Positions 1 through 8,409 of a stretch of 23,292 nucleotides of DNA are shown here, one piece after another (position 1 is the first letter of the stretch; every line of letters begins with the position of its first letter). The DNA is from Planctomycetaceae bacterium. Lineage in GTDB: Bacteria > Planctomycetota > Planctomycetia > Pirellulales > Pirellulaceae. The notes beneath the pieces were generated by a model, which saw only the letters and a program-made list of their open reading frames with translations, ran no database searches and had not been told where the DNA came from. The translations under genes were made by a program, and so were the position numbers. The DNA is taken from contig NYXM01000081.1 of the NCBI GenBank assembly GCA_002685655.1, forward strand, positions 1-23,292, in the 5' to 3' direction.

Positions 1-113
1 ATCTCAGCGTCGCATCGCCCTGTCGGAATAGAAAAGCGTAAACAAAACCCGAACGATCGCCCAGCTCAAGCAATACTAACTTTGGCGCAGCCTAGACTGG
101 ATGATTCGCACAG
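1..113. other. Left-edge non-coding stretch
   Basis: I see no convincing coding region, RNA gene or hairpin terminator here. It lies downstream of the minus-strand BON gene. It may hold that gene's terminator or the edge of a gene outside the window, but nothing in the bases decides this. Confidence 0.4.
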
Positions 114-329
114 CTAGCCAACTTGCAGGCGATTGTCGATGCGTGAGACACCATCGATGCGCAAGACAATCTCTTGTGCCATTTGCTTCTGAAAGTACGA
201 ACCAACCCGCCCTTCGAGCGTGACGCCATCCGCCTCCGTCTTGAACCGAAATCGCCTGCCTGCCAAGTACGGACTGCTGTGAATGACGGTATCAATGCGC
301 TCGTCGAGTGGTCGGTCGGTGGAAAGCAT
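114..329 (-). CDS. Small BON-domain protein
   Basis: A 71-residue protein if it starts at the ATG at 329; an in-frame ATG at 383 would add 18 residues. Its second half reads VTLEGRVGSYFQKQ, then a helix, then IDGVSRIDNRLQV. This is the beta-alpha-beta pattern of a BON domain: a glycine-rich turn (EGRVGS), a helix, and a final 'dGV..i.N.l.V' strand. BON domains are generally thought to bind phospholipid or other hydrophobic ligands. In planctomycetes many short single-BON proteins of unknown role occur, and this resembles them. There is no signal peptide or membrane segment, so a cytoplasmic location is likely. Neither start has a clear ribosome binding site; I prefer 329 because residues before it (rich in P, R, H) do not look like part of the fold. 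Nearest neighbour is divergent, so it is probably a single-gene unit. Confidence 0.75.
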   Translation of the reverse strand: MLSTDRPLDERIDTVIHSSPYLAGRRFRFKTEADGVTLEGRVGSYFQKQMAQEIVLRIDGVSRIDNRLQVG

Positions 330-383
330 GGTTGGCCTGTGTAGATCGATAGGGGGGGACTCGTAAAATCGCCTAACGATCAT

Positions 384-734
384 GATCGGTCGAGTTTGAC
401 GTCTGGCTCGACGAGGATCTTTTGGGAAGCTGGTAAAACTCTAGTGGAACGGGCTCTTGTGCCGGTTCTTCGGATTTTGCCTACAGCAAATCGGGCAGAT
501 TCGGCGGATTGTGCAGGAGGGCGTTGGGTAGGTATGCTAGTGCGTGTCGCACCGACGTGTAGCGTCCGCGGCGCTTTGTTTCATGAATACGGAAGGCAAT
601 AAGCCGCTACATTGAATCGGCGTGCGCTCCAGAAGTTTCCGTCGTCTGGTATTTCGGTTGGCCGCAACCGCAATATCACTTCGTCGGCCCTACCAAGATC
701 GCCCCACTCCACTTGTCTCGCGAGGAATCTCCCC
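384..734. other. Long divergent intergenic region
   Basis: These 351 bases separate the minus-strand BON gene from the plus-strand propeller gene, so they should carry promoters for both. The open frame upstream of 735 is rich in R, S and P and does not look like protein. I see a weak possible promoter (TTGTGC at 509-514, TATGCT at 533-538, spacing 18) and three degenerate 9-base units at 490-516, but no strong hairpin or RNA gene. Confidence 0.4.
509..538 (+). promoter_or_regulatory. Weak possible sigma70-type promoter
   Basis: TTGTGC and TATGCT are 18 bases apart and match the consensus at 3/6 and 4/6 positions. The start would fall near 545, giving a leader of about 190 bases before the propeller gene at 735. 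Weak; offered only as the best candidate in the gap. Confidence 0.2.
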
Positions 735-2009
735 ATGAGTAACCGCCTTGGGTTAGCTTTATTTGCTTGTGTAAGTCTGACAGCCCCATGTGTGGCCGGT
801 GATTGGACGCAGTTTCGCGGCCCTGGCGGGTTAGGCATCAGCCAGGAGACTTCGGTTCCGACGACATGGTCTGGCACCCGGAATATTGCTTGGAAAGCCA
901 AGTTGCCCGGCGCTGGGACGTCGAGCCCCATCATCGTAGGGGACAAGATCTTTCTGACCTGTTACTCCGGTTACGGACTGGATCAGCGCGCCCCAGGCCA
1001 GATGACCGACCTGAAACGGCATGTCGTCTGTCTGCAACGTGGAACGGGTGAATTTGTCTGGAGCGAGGTGTTCGATCCGATGCTGGATGAGTCTGAATAT
1101 GCGGGCGGAAACGACTCGCGCCACGGTTATGCGTCGAGCACAATCGCCTCGGATGGCAAGCGACTGTACGTCTTTTTCGGCAAGTCGGGTGTCTATTGTC
1201 TCAGTTTCACTGGCGACCAACTCTGGCATTCGACGGTTGGTTCGCGCATTCGAGGTTGGGGATCGGGCAGTTCTCCGCTGCTTTACAACGGGCTGGTGAT
1301 CATCAATGCCAGCGTCGAGAGCGGTTCGCTGGTCGCACTCGACGCGCAAACCGGAGAAGAGGCGTGGCGAGCCGGAGGTATTCGGTCTTCGTGGAACACT
1401 CCGGCCCTGGTCGAAGCACCGGGTGGTGGTGCGGAGTTGGTGATCAGCGCTCAGAGATGGTTGATGGGGTTCGAGCCGTCGACGGGAAATGAATTGTGGC
1501 GGTGCAACGGTGTGCCAACGTATTCCTGTCCAAGTGTCATATCCCATGATGGTGTCGTTTACGTGACCGGTGGACGCGGCACACAGTACACTTTCGCGGT
1601 TCGTGCTGGAGGTCGGGGTGATGTAACGGCAACACATGAGTTGTGGCGCGTCGCCAAGGGGTCAAATGTCTCGTCACCGATCTACCACAACGGGCACCTT
1701 TATCTGGCAAGTGATTCGAGGGGCATCGCCTACTGTTTCGATGTCGCCGACGGAACAATCGTGTACCAAGAGCGAATGAGGCCGACGCCTGGTCGTATCT
1801 ATGCGTCGCCCCTGTTGGTTGGCGGCAACGTTTATTATCCTTCGCAGTACAGTGGCACGTTTGTGGTTGCGGCGAAGCCCCAATTCGAACTCGTGGCGCA
1901 CAATGTGATGGGAGACGACGACCCCCGAACGAACGCCTGCCCCGTAGCACACGACGGTCAGTTGCTGATCCGAAATGATGGGTTCTTGTATTGCATTGGC
2001 AAGAACTAG
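735..2009 (+). CDS. Secreted PQQ-like beta-propeller repeat protein
   Basis: A 424-residue protein with a signal peptide (hydrophobic LGLALFACVSL, cleavage probably after CVAG), followed by DWTQFRGPGGLGIS, the usual opening of a large planctomycete family of exported propeller proteins. Repeated blades carry the PQQ-like pattern, for example GSLVALDAQTGEEAWR, GFEPSTGNELWR and YLASDSRGIAYCFDVADG. The fold is that of BamB and quinoprotein dehydrogenases. The short length, lack of a cytochrome domain and lack of a visible catalytic set make a scaffold or binding role more likely than a dehydrogenase, but this is inference. The start at 735 is chosen because GAGG sits nine bases upstream and the signal peptide follows directly; the frame is open to 612 but that part looks non-coding. 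A 10-bp inverted repeat follows three bases after the stop. Confidence 0.88.
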   Translation: MSNRLGLALFACVSLTAPCVAGDWTQFRGPGGLGISQETSVPTTWSGTRNIAWKAKLPGAGTSSPIIVGDKIFLTCYSGYGLDQRAPGQMTDLKRHVVCLQRGTGEFVWSEVFDPMLDESEYAGGNDSRHGYASSTIASDGKRLYVFFGKSGVYCLSFTGDQLWHSTVGSRIRGWGSGSSPLLYNGLVIINASVESGSLVALDAQTGEEAWRAGGIRSSWNTPALVEAPGGGAELVISAQRWLMGFEPSTGNELWRCNGVPTYSCPSVISHDGVVYVTGGRGTQYTFAVRAGGRGDVTATHELWRVAKGSNVSSPIYHNGHLYLASDSRGIAYCFDVADGTIVYQERMRPTPGRIYASPLLVGGNVYYPSQYSGTFVVAAKPQFELVAHNVMGDDDPRTNACPVAHDGQLLIRNDGFLYCIGKN

Positions 2010-2011
2010 AA

Positions 2012-2064
2012 GTTGGCGACGGGGAATCGAACGACACATTGTCTTGACACAATTCGTCGCCAAC
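2012..2064 (+). terminator. Perfect 10-bp inverted repeat after the propeller gene
   Basis: GTTGGCGACG (2012-2021) and CGTCGCCAAC (2055-2064) are exact inverted copies enclosing 33 bases. The enclosed part holds a second small palindrome, TGTCTTGACA (2040-2049). The element begins two bases after the stop codon of the propeller gene, which fits a transcript-end or 3' stabilising hairpin. There is no T-tract, so a classical intrinsic terminator is not assured; an operator or leader structure for the permease gene is an alternative. The inner palindrome contains a perfect TTGACA, but no -10 box lies at a usable distance. Confidence 0.45.
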
Positions 2065-2118
2065 GGTGCACCTGCCCGTGGCGACATAATCTAGGAGGTC
2101 GTTGCGGCGACGGAGGAT

Positions 2119-2952
2119 GTGGAACCGCAGATAATCCTGGTTGTTGTGGCGATCGTGTTCGCCGGAGCGTTGACCCGCTCAACCTTCGGTTTCGGAGAAG
2201 CACTTGTCGCCATGCCGCTGATGTCCGCGGTCGTCGATGTGAAATTCGCCGCGACGCTGATTGCGCTTAGTTCCACCTTGAATGCGATGGGAATTCTCTT
2301 TTCCGATTGGCAGGGATTGCAGTGGCGTGCGACCAAGCGGTTGGCGATCGCAACGCTGGTGGGAATCCCCATAGGCGTGCTTGGGGTGGAGTACATTCCG
2401 GAGATCTGGATCAAGATCGTCCTGGCATTCGTGGTGATTGGCTTTGCTGTCTACAATCTGTTGAAGCCCACATTGCTCAAGCTCCGGACAGACCGCATGG
2501 CACCGGCATTTGGACTTGTCTCAGGCATCTTGGGGGGCGCCTACGTGACGCTGGGGCCACCGCTGGTGATTTTTGCGACGCTTCGAGGATGGGAGCCTCG
2601 CCAGTTTCGCTCGACGCTGCAGGGGGTATTTTTTCCCGCGAGTATTTTCGTTTGCCTGAACCACTTCTGGTATGGACGCTGGAACAGCGACGTATTCACC
2701 TGTCTCCTGGCATCCATACCCCTGATGGCCATCGGTCTTTTGCTCGGCTGGTGGCTCAATCGGCGGTTTAGCACCACACAATTCAAACGCTGTGTTTTCG
2801 CCTTGCTGCTGGCTTCTGGGTTAGTGTTGGTGACGAGCGTGGTGGTGGAGGCAACCTCGGATTGGGCGGCAATGAATTCAATCAAGGCAGCGGCTGAGTC
2901 GCCCGCAGATACGCAAACAAGTCTCGAACCTGCTGGTCATCCAGTTCGCTAA
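2119..2952 (+). CDS. TauE/SafE-family membrane permease
   Basis: A 277-residue membrane protein with about eight hydrophobic segments, starting with IILVVVAIVFAGALTRSTFGFGEALVAMPL. The glycine-rich 'G..STFGFG.ALVAMPL' in the first segment and a second half-repeat around GLVSGILGGAYVTLGPPLVIF are typical of the TauE/SafE (sulfite exporter, DUF81) family. Members are thought to move sulfonates, sulfite or other small organic anions across the inner membrane; the substrate here cannot be read. The only start codon available downstream of an in-frame stop at 2092-2094 is GTG at 2119. The nearest GGAGG (2112-2116) is only two bases from it, and a stronger AGGAGG lies 20 bases upstream, so initiation is unusual. 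The last ~23 codons overlap the opposite cytochrome gene, and the tail after the last membrane segment is polar. Confidence 0.85.
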   Translation: MEPQIILVVVAIVFAGALTRSTFGFGEALVAMPLMSAVVDVKFAATLIALSSTLNAMGILFSDWQGLQWRATKRLAIATLVGIPIGVLGVEYIPEIWIKIVLAFVVIGFAVYNLLKPTLLKLRTDRMAPAFGLVSGILGGAYVTLGPPLVIFATLRGWEPRQFRSTLQGVFFPASIFVCLNHFWYGRWNSDVFTCLLASIPLMAIGLLLGWWLNRRFSTTQFKRCVFALLLASGLVLVTSVVVEATSDWAAMNSIKAAAESPADTQTSLEPAGHPVR

Positions 2953-5900
2953 GCAACTGTTCGGGCATGATTGACTGCTTGATGGCTTGCATGTCTTCGA
3001 TGTCGTCGCGCGGAATAATCACCTGTTGCCCGTCGGCACCTTTCAGCACGACGACGCGATTGTCCTGATCGGCAATGAACCCGTTCAGCGTCCGGCCATC
3101 CGCGTTGAACACCACGAAGTTCTCGAAGCCTTCCCGGATTTCCAGGCTTGGATTCACGACGTTTAACAACATGCTGCGTAAGTCGTCGCGTTTGTACGAG
3201 GTCAAGTTGGGGCCAATTTGCCCTCCATCGGTAAACAGAATGTGGCACTTTCCACAGTTCTTCAGAAACAACTGCTTGCCGTGGTAGGGATTTCCCGCGG
3301 CGTCCGCGATGACTTGTTGTAGCCGCTGCACTTCGGCTCGCATTTCGTCCGTACTTGATCCCGAGACGGTCGTCCAGATGCGTCTGACGCGCTGGTTGAT
3401 TGCAGGGTCGTCGTGGAACAGGAGCTTCTGCACGATGGGATTTGAAACCGCGTCCGGCGCAATCGATTTTGCTTCGACCGCGTCCAACAGTTCCAGTGAC
3501 CATGCCTTGCGACTGACCAGCAGCGTCTGCGCGGTGGGTTGTGTATCGCCCGGCAGTCCGTTGTGCATTGCGATGACTTTGGTCGCGACGGTCGGCTGAT
3601 CGTAGGCCTGTAAGGCTGTCAAGGAGGCGATGCGAATCTGATCGCTCTTGGATGTAGCCGCCAAACGCAGCAGCAAGGGTACACAGTCTGCCTGGCCGAT
3701 TTGCCCCAGAATTCGGATATAGCGTAGGCGTTGTTCGGCAGGCTGCTTTTCGTCTGCAATCAGTTTCAACGCTTCCTTGGCAGCATCGGGGTCCCGACGA
3801 CGAAGCCGAAGTTCGAGCGACCCGCCGCCCACGTTTGCCAGCGCGTCGGCCAATTCATCTGGGATATCCGCCAGCGTACGACCGGAAAAGGCCGCCTCAA
3901 ACCCTTTTAGGAGGCGTTTGCTGCTGTCCGCCTCCGGTGCCAGATCGAACAGTTGCGCACACGTCGTCAGGTTGCCCCGTTCGCCCGCCAGGGCGTACCG
4001 ACGCATCAACCGCTCCAAAATATGTTGCTGGACGAGTGGGGCGGCCCAAAGCTCCTTGTCTGCGAGCAGACGAACGACCTCTGCTCGGCCACTTTCCGCT
4101 TTTGCTTCAATTGCCCACCATAGCAGCAACGGCATAAAAGGATCGTCGTTGTCCTCGTCGCGACGCAGCAGATTCCCAACGATCAGCAACGATTGAACCG
4201 TCGGTAGTCGACGCGCCGAGCAGGCCAGTTGACAACGTACTTCGACGTTGGATTCGCGCTTCGCCATGCTCACCAATTCTCGAACAACTGGATCGGATAT
4301 CTTGCCGTCGTCACAGAGTAACCGGACCGACCAGGCGCGTACGAATGGGTCATCATGCTGCAACGTTGTCAGGGCACGTTGTTCGTCGAAGGCACCCACC
4401 AGGTTCAATGCCCAAAACGCCTCAAGCGCGTTCTGACCATTGGAGTCTTCCAGCAATTCGGTGAGTGGTTGTACGAATTCCGCATCGCGACGATCGGCGA
4501 TCACCCGTAAGGCGATCTGACGATGCCATTTGTTGTCGTGCCGGAGTAGCGCCACGAGTTTAGCGGTGTTCAGCTTCCGATAATCGAACGGTGCCGCTGG
4601 CGTGCCGCCATCACGGGCAGAGATACGATAGATGCGTCCAGTATCGGGCGTGACCCGGCCCTGATAATGGCTCGCATGATCGATGCGCTGTTCATAGAAA
4701 TCGCACACATAAATCGCCCCATCGGGGCCTACCTCGATTGCGACTGGGCGGAACCACGGGTCACTGCTGGTTAACGCCGTGCCAAGATCCTTGGTTTGAA
4801 ACGTCGCTCCTTTCGGCTGCACGTCGCTGAAGACAACGTGGCTTTGCAACGGTCCGACGCCGAACAACTTCCCGGCGTACTGGGCAGACAACGCTGCACC
4901 CTCGTAGATGATGAATTTGTGTGTGAACCTCGCGACTTTGTGATGCTCGATGTTGGGGAAATAACCGAATGCGAAGGGATTTGAGAGCTCGCCGTGTTTA
5001 CCGAACCCCTTTCGGTAATAGCCTCCTTGCACATAGTGAAAGCCGCGCGTGTCGCCACCGTTGTGCCCGGAATAGACCCGTCCCTTCGCATCGATTTCGA
5101 CGCCGAACGTATTGCCGCCTCCTTCAGCAAAAACCTCGTACTGTTTCGTCTCGGGATGGTAGCGCCAGATGAGTTGTCCCATCGAATGCACCTGCGGGTC
5201 CTTGCTTCCATACCGTTTGATGTGACCGGTGACGGTGCTACCTTGCGCCGCATAGAGCCAGCCATCGGGACCCCAGCGCAAGTTGCTGGCGACGGAATGC
5301 GAGTCTTCCATACCGAAGCCCTGGAGCAATACTTGCGGATCGCCATCGGGTCTGTCGTCTTGATCTCTGTCTGGATAGAACAGCAGATAAGGCGGGTTCA
5401 ACACGAACAGGCCGCCGCGACCTCGGGCGAACGACGTGGCAAGACTGAGCCCATCGACAAACGTTTTGTGAAGGTCGTACCGCCCGTCTCCGTCAGTGTC
5501 TTCATGGATTGTGATTTTGTCCTTGCCGCGGAAGTGATTCGGGGGTGGCGGGGGGACTTTGTCGTAGACGGTCCGGAGATACTTGTCGCGACTGACGGCA
5601 GTCAAACCTGCCGGTGACGGGTACTGTTTGTAATTCAAAACCCACATTCGGCCACGTGAATCAAAATCGAGAAATAGCGGTTGGCCGATATCAGGTTCGC
5701 TCAACACGGCTTCGACCTTCAGGTCGGCAGGCAGTTTAAATCGCTTAAGCGCTTCGGCGACTGGGAGCATTCCCTCTTCGCCAGGCAACTGCCTCAGGAT
5801 GCGTTGGACGTCTGCTCTGGGTTGTATTTTGGCAAAAGGCTCCGCTGGGGCTGTGTCACCCGTTCGAATCGAAGCCCAGTTTTGGTCATCTCCAGCGCGC

Positions 5901-6382
5901 ATTTGCCAGGGGCCGGCCAGACGGATGGCCGATTCGGCCGCGAAGAGCACGGGTGCCGCAACATTGAACCCACTTCGACCGTCACTGTTGTAGATGCGGA
6001 TCGCGATCACGTTCGTTTTTCCGAAGTTGACGATCTTCGCGTCGAGGGGGTGTCGGTCGCGGCTTCCCAGTCCACTGCGAAACTGTGGGGGAAAGCTGCC
6101 CGAGCGTCCGACTTCGTGACCGTTGACGAAAATCCCACGCGCGTCGTCGACGGGTTCGGAAAACAGTGTGAGTGGCTGTCCGCGCCAATCGGTGGGCACG
6201 CTCACCAGGCAGCGGTACCACGAATAGCCACCACGTCCTGCGGGCGGTTTCTTCCAGACTTCGGGGACCTGCACCGTCTTCCAGGTATCTTGTTCGGCTT
6301 CCTGTGCACGCGAAACGTCGCTCGCCAGCCAGGCAACCAGCAATAACGACAATCCACATGACCGTATCAGTTTTGGCAGCAT
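2882..6382 (-). CDS. Secreted PVC-type cytochrome c protein with propeller and HEAT repeats
   Basis: A 1166-residue exported protein. A signal peptide (LSLLLVAWLA, cleavage near SRAQ) is followed by a beta-galactosidase-like jelly-roll segment at about 33-150 (GGYSWYRCLVSVP, DDARGIFVNGHEVG). Next comes a sorbosone/glucose-dehydrogenase-like six-bladed propeller at about 215-600, with a calcium-loop-like EDTDGDGRYD. HEAT-type helical repeats span about 610-1010, and a C-terminal PVC-type haem domain has CGKCH at 1043-1047. This order is a hallmark of Planctomycetota and Verrucomicrobia. Such proteins are presumed periplasmic dehydrogenases passing electrons to the C-terminal haem; the sugar-like substrate is unknown. 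The start at 6382 has GGAG six bases upstream and is followed at once by the signal peptide; the frame stays open to 6490. The gene faces TauE/SafE tail to tail with a 71-base overlap and is divergent from the APC permease. Confidence 0.9.
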   Translation of the reverse strand: MLPKLIRSCGLSLLLVAWLASDVSRAQEAEQDTWKTVQVPEVWKKPPAGRGGYSWYRCLVSVPTDWRGQPLTLFSEPVDDARGIFVNGHEVGRSGSFPPQFRSGLGSRDRHPLDAKIVNFGKTNVIAIRIYNSDGRSGFNVAAPVLFAAESAIRLAGPWQMRAGDDQNWASIRTGDTAPAEPFAKIQPRADVQRILRQLPGEEGMLPVAEALKRFKLPADLKVEAVLSEPDIGQPLFLDFDSRGRMWVLNYKQYPSPAGLTAVSRDKYLRTVYDKVPPPPPNHFRGKDKITIHEDTDGDGRYDLHKTFVDGLSLATSFARGRGGLFVLNPPYLLFYPDRDQDDRPDGDPQVLLQGFGMEDSHSVASNLRWGPDGWLYAAQGSTVTGHIKRYGSKDPQVHSMGQLIWRYHPETKQYEVFAEGGGNTFGVEIDAKGRVYSGHNGGDTRGFHYVQGGYYRKGFGKHGELSNPFAFGYFPNIEHHKVARFTHKFIIYEGAALSAQYAGKLFGVGPLQSHVVFSDVQPKGATFQTKDLGTALTSSDPWFRPVAIEVGPDGAIYVCDFYEQRIDHASHYQGRVTPDTGRIYRISARDGGTPAAPFDYRKLNTAKLVALLRHDNKWHRQIALRVIADRRDAEFVQPLTELLEDSNGQNALEAFWALNLVGAFDEQRALTTLQHDDPFVRAWSVRLLCDDGKISDPVVRELVSMAKRESNVEVRCQLACSARRLPTVQSLLIVGNLLRRDEDNDDPFMPLLLWWAIEAKAESGRAEVVRLLADKELWAAPLVQQHILERLMRRYALAGERGNLTTCAQLFDLAPEADSSKRLLKGFEAAFSGRTLADIPDELADALANVGGGSLELRLRRRDPDAAKEALKLIADEKQPAEQRLRYIRILGQIGQADCVPLLLRLAATSKSDQIRIASLTALQAYDQPTVATKVIAMHNGLPGDTQPTAQTLLVSRKAWSLELLDAVEAKSIAPDAVSNPIVQKLLFHDDPAINQRVRRIWTTVSGSSTDEMRAEVQRLQQVIADAAGNPYHGKQLFLKNCGKCHILFTDGGQIGPNLTSYKRDDLRSMLLNVVNPSLEIREGFENFVVFNADGRTLNGFIADQDNRVVVLKGADGQQVIIPRDDIEDMQAIKQSIMPEQLLSELDDQQVRDLFAYLRATQPLP

Positions 6383-6684
6383 GGCGAACTCCAGACGAGT
6401 TGGGCGGGGGCAACGATCTGCCGAACTGAATCGAAAGCAGTCGAGGCGTGATCTATTTGGCGAGGCGCCACGGCGACTTGTCGGTTGCATTTGAGGAATC
6501 CGACGAAGACCGTGATTCTCTGAGCCGCTTGGGGCCAGTTGTGATCGTAACCGCAGCGGATTTCACGGTCAAATCGGCTCAGTCCCCTACGGCGCGTTCA
6601 CTTGCTTTCAGCTGCCGTTCCGCCCACAATCACGCCTTCGCCAGCCCGTCAGTGCCATCATTCACTAGGTATAGGAATACGTTC
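6383..6684. other. Divergent intergenic region, cytochrome / APC permease
   Basis: About 300 bases between two divergent starts. The plus-strand frame is open throughout but its translation is low in hydrophobic structure and does not resemble the APC family before residue 80 of that frame. I see the two ribosome binding sites at the edges, but no convincing -35/-10 pair, hairpin or small RNA. Confidence 0.4.
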
Positions 6685-6687
6685 TTG
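6673..6687 (+). promoter_or_regulatory. Ribosome binding site deciding a TTG start
   Basis: AGGAA at 6673-6677 stands seven bases before TTG at 6685. No ATG occurs in this frame between 6448 and the first membrane segment, and the in-frame GTG at 6652 has no ribosome binding site, so TTG is the best start for the APC permease. Confidence 0.6.
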
Positions 6688-8244
6688 GCAACGGCCGACA
6701 CAAATCACGCCGCGCCTTCGCCTGCCGAGTCGTCTGGCGGACTCGCCCGGGTGCTGGGGCCACGAATCGCCACGGCAGTCGTCGTGGGCAATGTGATCGG
6801 GTCGGGGATCTTTCTCAAGCCAGGAAACATCGCAGGTGAGGCGGGGCAGTTTGGCGTCATTATTTCTGTCTGGTTGTTTGGTGGGCTCCTGTGCATCTTG
6901 GGTGGTCTGTGTTTTGCCGAATTGGCCGCGATGTATCCGCGAGCCGGCGGTATGTATGTCTATCTGCGGGAAGCGTACGGCAGGCCGGTTGCGTTCTTGT
7001 TCGGTTGGACAGAGGTCTTTTTTGGCAAGCCCGCGTCGATTGGCGCGTTAAGCGTGGCGTTTGTCGGCTCATTCAGTTTGGCCTTGGGGGGAATCCTGTC
7101 GCCAGCGGCTAAGGTCTTGGTCGCGATCGGCCTGATTGTGGCGATGGCTTGGGTGAACATTGTCGGCGTCCTGTGGGGTGGACGTCTGCAAATGGTGGTG
7201 ACGGTTGTGAAGGCCACATTTCTGGCGCTGGTGGCGATCGTCCCATTCATCTTGATCCCATTTGTGAGCGAAGCTGTCGACGTTGCCAACTACTCAACGA
7301 CCGTCGTTCCCAGACAAACAGGGCTGGCCGCCCAGGTTGGTGTCGTGCTGTTGGCCGTCATGTGGGCCTACAACGGTTGGCACGGTGTCACGCCGTTAGC
7401 CGAGGAGGTGCGCGATCCACATCGCAATATTCCGTGGGCGTTGTTGGCGGGCATCAGCATTCTGATCGTGCTCTACATTGCAGCGAACTTCGCGTACCAC
7501 GGCGTCCTTTCGATGGAGGAGATGAAACAGGCCGGAGATCACGGTGCCGAGAAGATGTTGCAGAGTCTGTTGGGGCAGGGCGGGTTGGCTGCCATGTCTG
7601 CTGTCATCATGTGTAGCACCTTTGGCGCGATCAACACGAATCTGCTCCAGGCACCTCGAATTACTTTTGCGATGGGCCGCGACAAGGTGTTCTTTCGCTC
7701 ACTTGGAACGGTCCACGCGACGTTTCGCACACCTGCGATGGCAATCGTCGTGATGGCCGTGATGGCGATCGCATTGGTCCTGGCCGTGGCAGTTGCTAAG
7801 CACTTGGTCGCCGACAACGGTGTCGGCAAGGACGTCGGTACGGTTGCCGCGACGGCCGACTATGCTGAATCCGCCACGCCACAGCAGTTGTTGCCAACGG
7901 TGATCGCAAGCCTGAAAAATGATTCGATTTTTAGCTTGTTGACCAACTTCGTGATCTTCTCGGCGAGCATCTTCTATATGTTTGGCGTGTTGGCGGTGAT
8001 CGTTCTGAGATTTCGTCGACCAGATGTCCCAAGGCCTTACAGGACGTGGGGCTATCCAGTCGTGCCTGTCCTGTTTTTGGTGGTGTATGTCTGGTTCATG
8101 CGGCAGGTCTACCTGACCAACCCGCTGGAAGCGAAAACCGGGCTCGCCTTCATTGTCTTGGGCGTTCCTGTGTTTTTGGCCTATCGGGTTTTCTCGCGGC
8201 AGGCAAAGTCGCCGGACGAGGACTTGCCGTCTAAGGTCAGCTGA
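6685..8244 (+). CDS. APC-family amino-acid permease
   Basis: A 519-residue integral membrane protein with about 12 or more hydrophobic segments. The first has VVVGNVIGSGIFLKPG, the unwound GSGIF motif in TM1 that binds the amino-acid backbone in the amino acid-polyamine-organocation superfamily. It is followed by PRAGGMYVYLREAYGRP (TM3 region) and a conserved TM6 region, MWAYNGWHGVTPLAEEVRDP. The sequence pattern is closest to the L-amino-acid/LAT-like branch, which imports or exchanges neutral amino acids; substrate specificity is not visible. A loop of about 50 residues near 370-420 (charged and alanine-rich, KHLVADNGVGKDVGT) is longer than in typical bacterial members. The start is TTG at 6685 with AGGAA seven bases upstream. 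The gene lies alone, followed by a 165-base gap with its own promoter for the next unit. Confidence 0.9.
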   Translation: MATADTNHAAPSPAESSGGLARVLGPRIATAVVVGNVIGSGIFLKPGNIAGEAGQFGVIISVWLFGGLLCILGGLCFAELAAMYPRAGGMYVYLREAYGRPVAFLFGWTEVFFGKPASIGALSVAFVGSFSLALGGILSPAAKVLVAIGLIVAMAWVNIVGVLWGGRLQMVVTVVKATFLALVAIVPFILIPFVSEAVDVANYSTTVVPRQTGLAAQVGVVLLAVMWAYNGWHGVTPLAEEVRDPHRNIPWALLAGISILIVLYIAANFAYHGVLSMEEMKQAGDHGAEKMLQSLLGQGGLAAMSAVIMCSTFGAINTNLLQAPRITFAMGRDKVFFRSLGTVHATFRTPAMAIVVMAVMAIALVLAVAVAKHLVADNGVGKDVGTVAATADYAESATPQQLLPTVIASLKNDSIFSLLTNFVIFSASIFYMFGVLAVIVLRFRRPDVPRPYRTWGYPVVPVLFLVVYVWFMRQVYLTNPLEAKTGLAFIVLGVPVFLAYRVFSRQAKSPDEDLPSKVS

Positions 8245-8296
8245 ATCTCTGCGGGCAGCCCGGTGTCCGTGTGTCCGTTGCCGGTCGTGCTCGCCC

Positions 8297-8326
8297 TTGA
8301 CGCTATTCCCTGATCACTCCTATACT
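8297..8326 (+). promoter_or_regulatory. Sigma70-type promoter for the TPR / pseudouridine synthase unit
   Basis: TTGACG (8297-8302) and TATACT (8321-8326) each match the consensus at five of six positions, with an 18-base spacer. Transcription would start near 8333, giving a leader of about 75 bases to the ATG at 8410. This is one of the two clearest promoters in the window. Confidence 0.6.
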
Positions 8327-8409
8327 TGCGCAATGATGTGCGTCCGCCGGCGAGGGTCGCTGGTGGCAGCAGTTTCGCCCCTTTACTACTAGCGATGCCG
8401 GCACGGACG

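Noticed and set aside
831..1637. Long open frame on the minus strand inside the propeller gene (268 codons)
   Set aside because: Rich in R, T, S and H with no domain pattern; it mirrors the codon bias of the real plus-strand gene.
2044..2090. TTGACA at 2044-2049 with CATAAT at 2085-2090 as a permease promoter
   Set aside because: The spacer is 35 bases, far outside the usable 16-19 range.
4994..5617. 207-codon plus-strand open frame within the cytochrome gene
   Set aside because: Overlaps the conserved propeller of the minus-strand gene and shows no motif.
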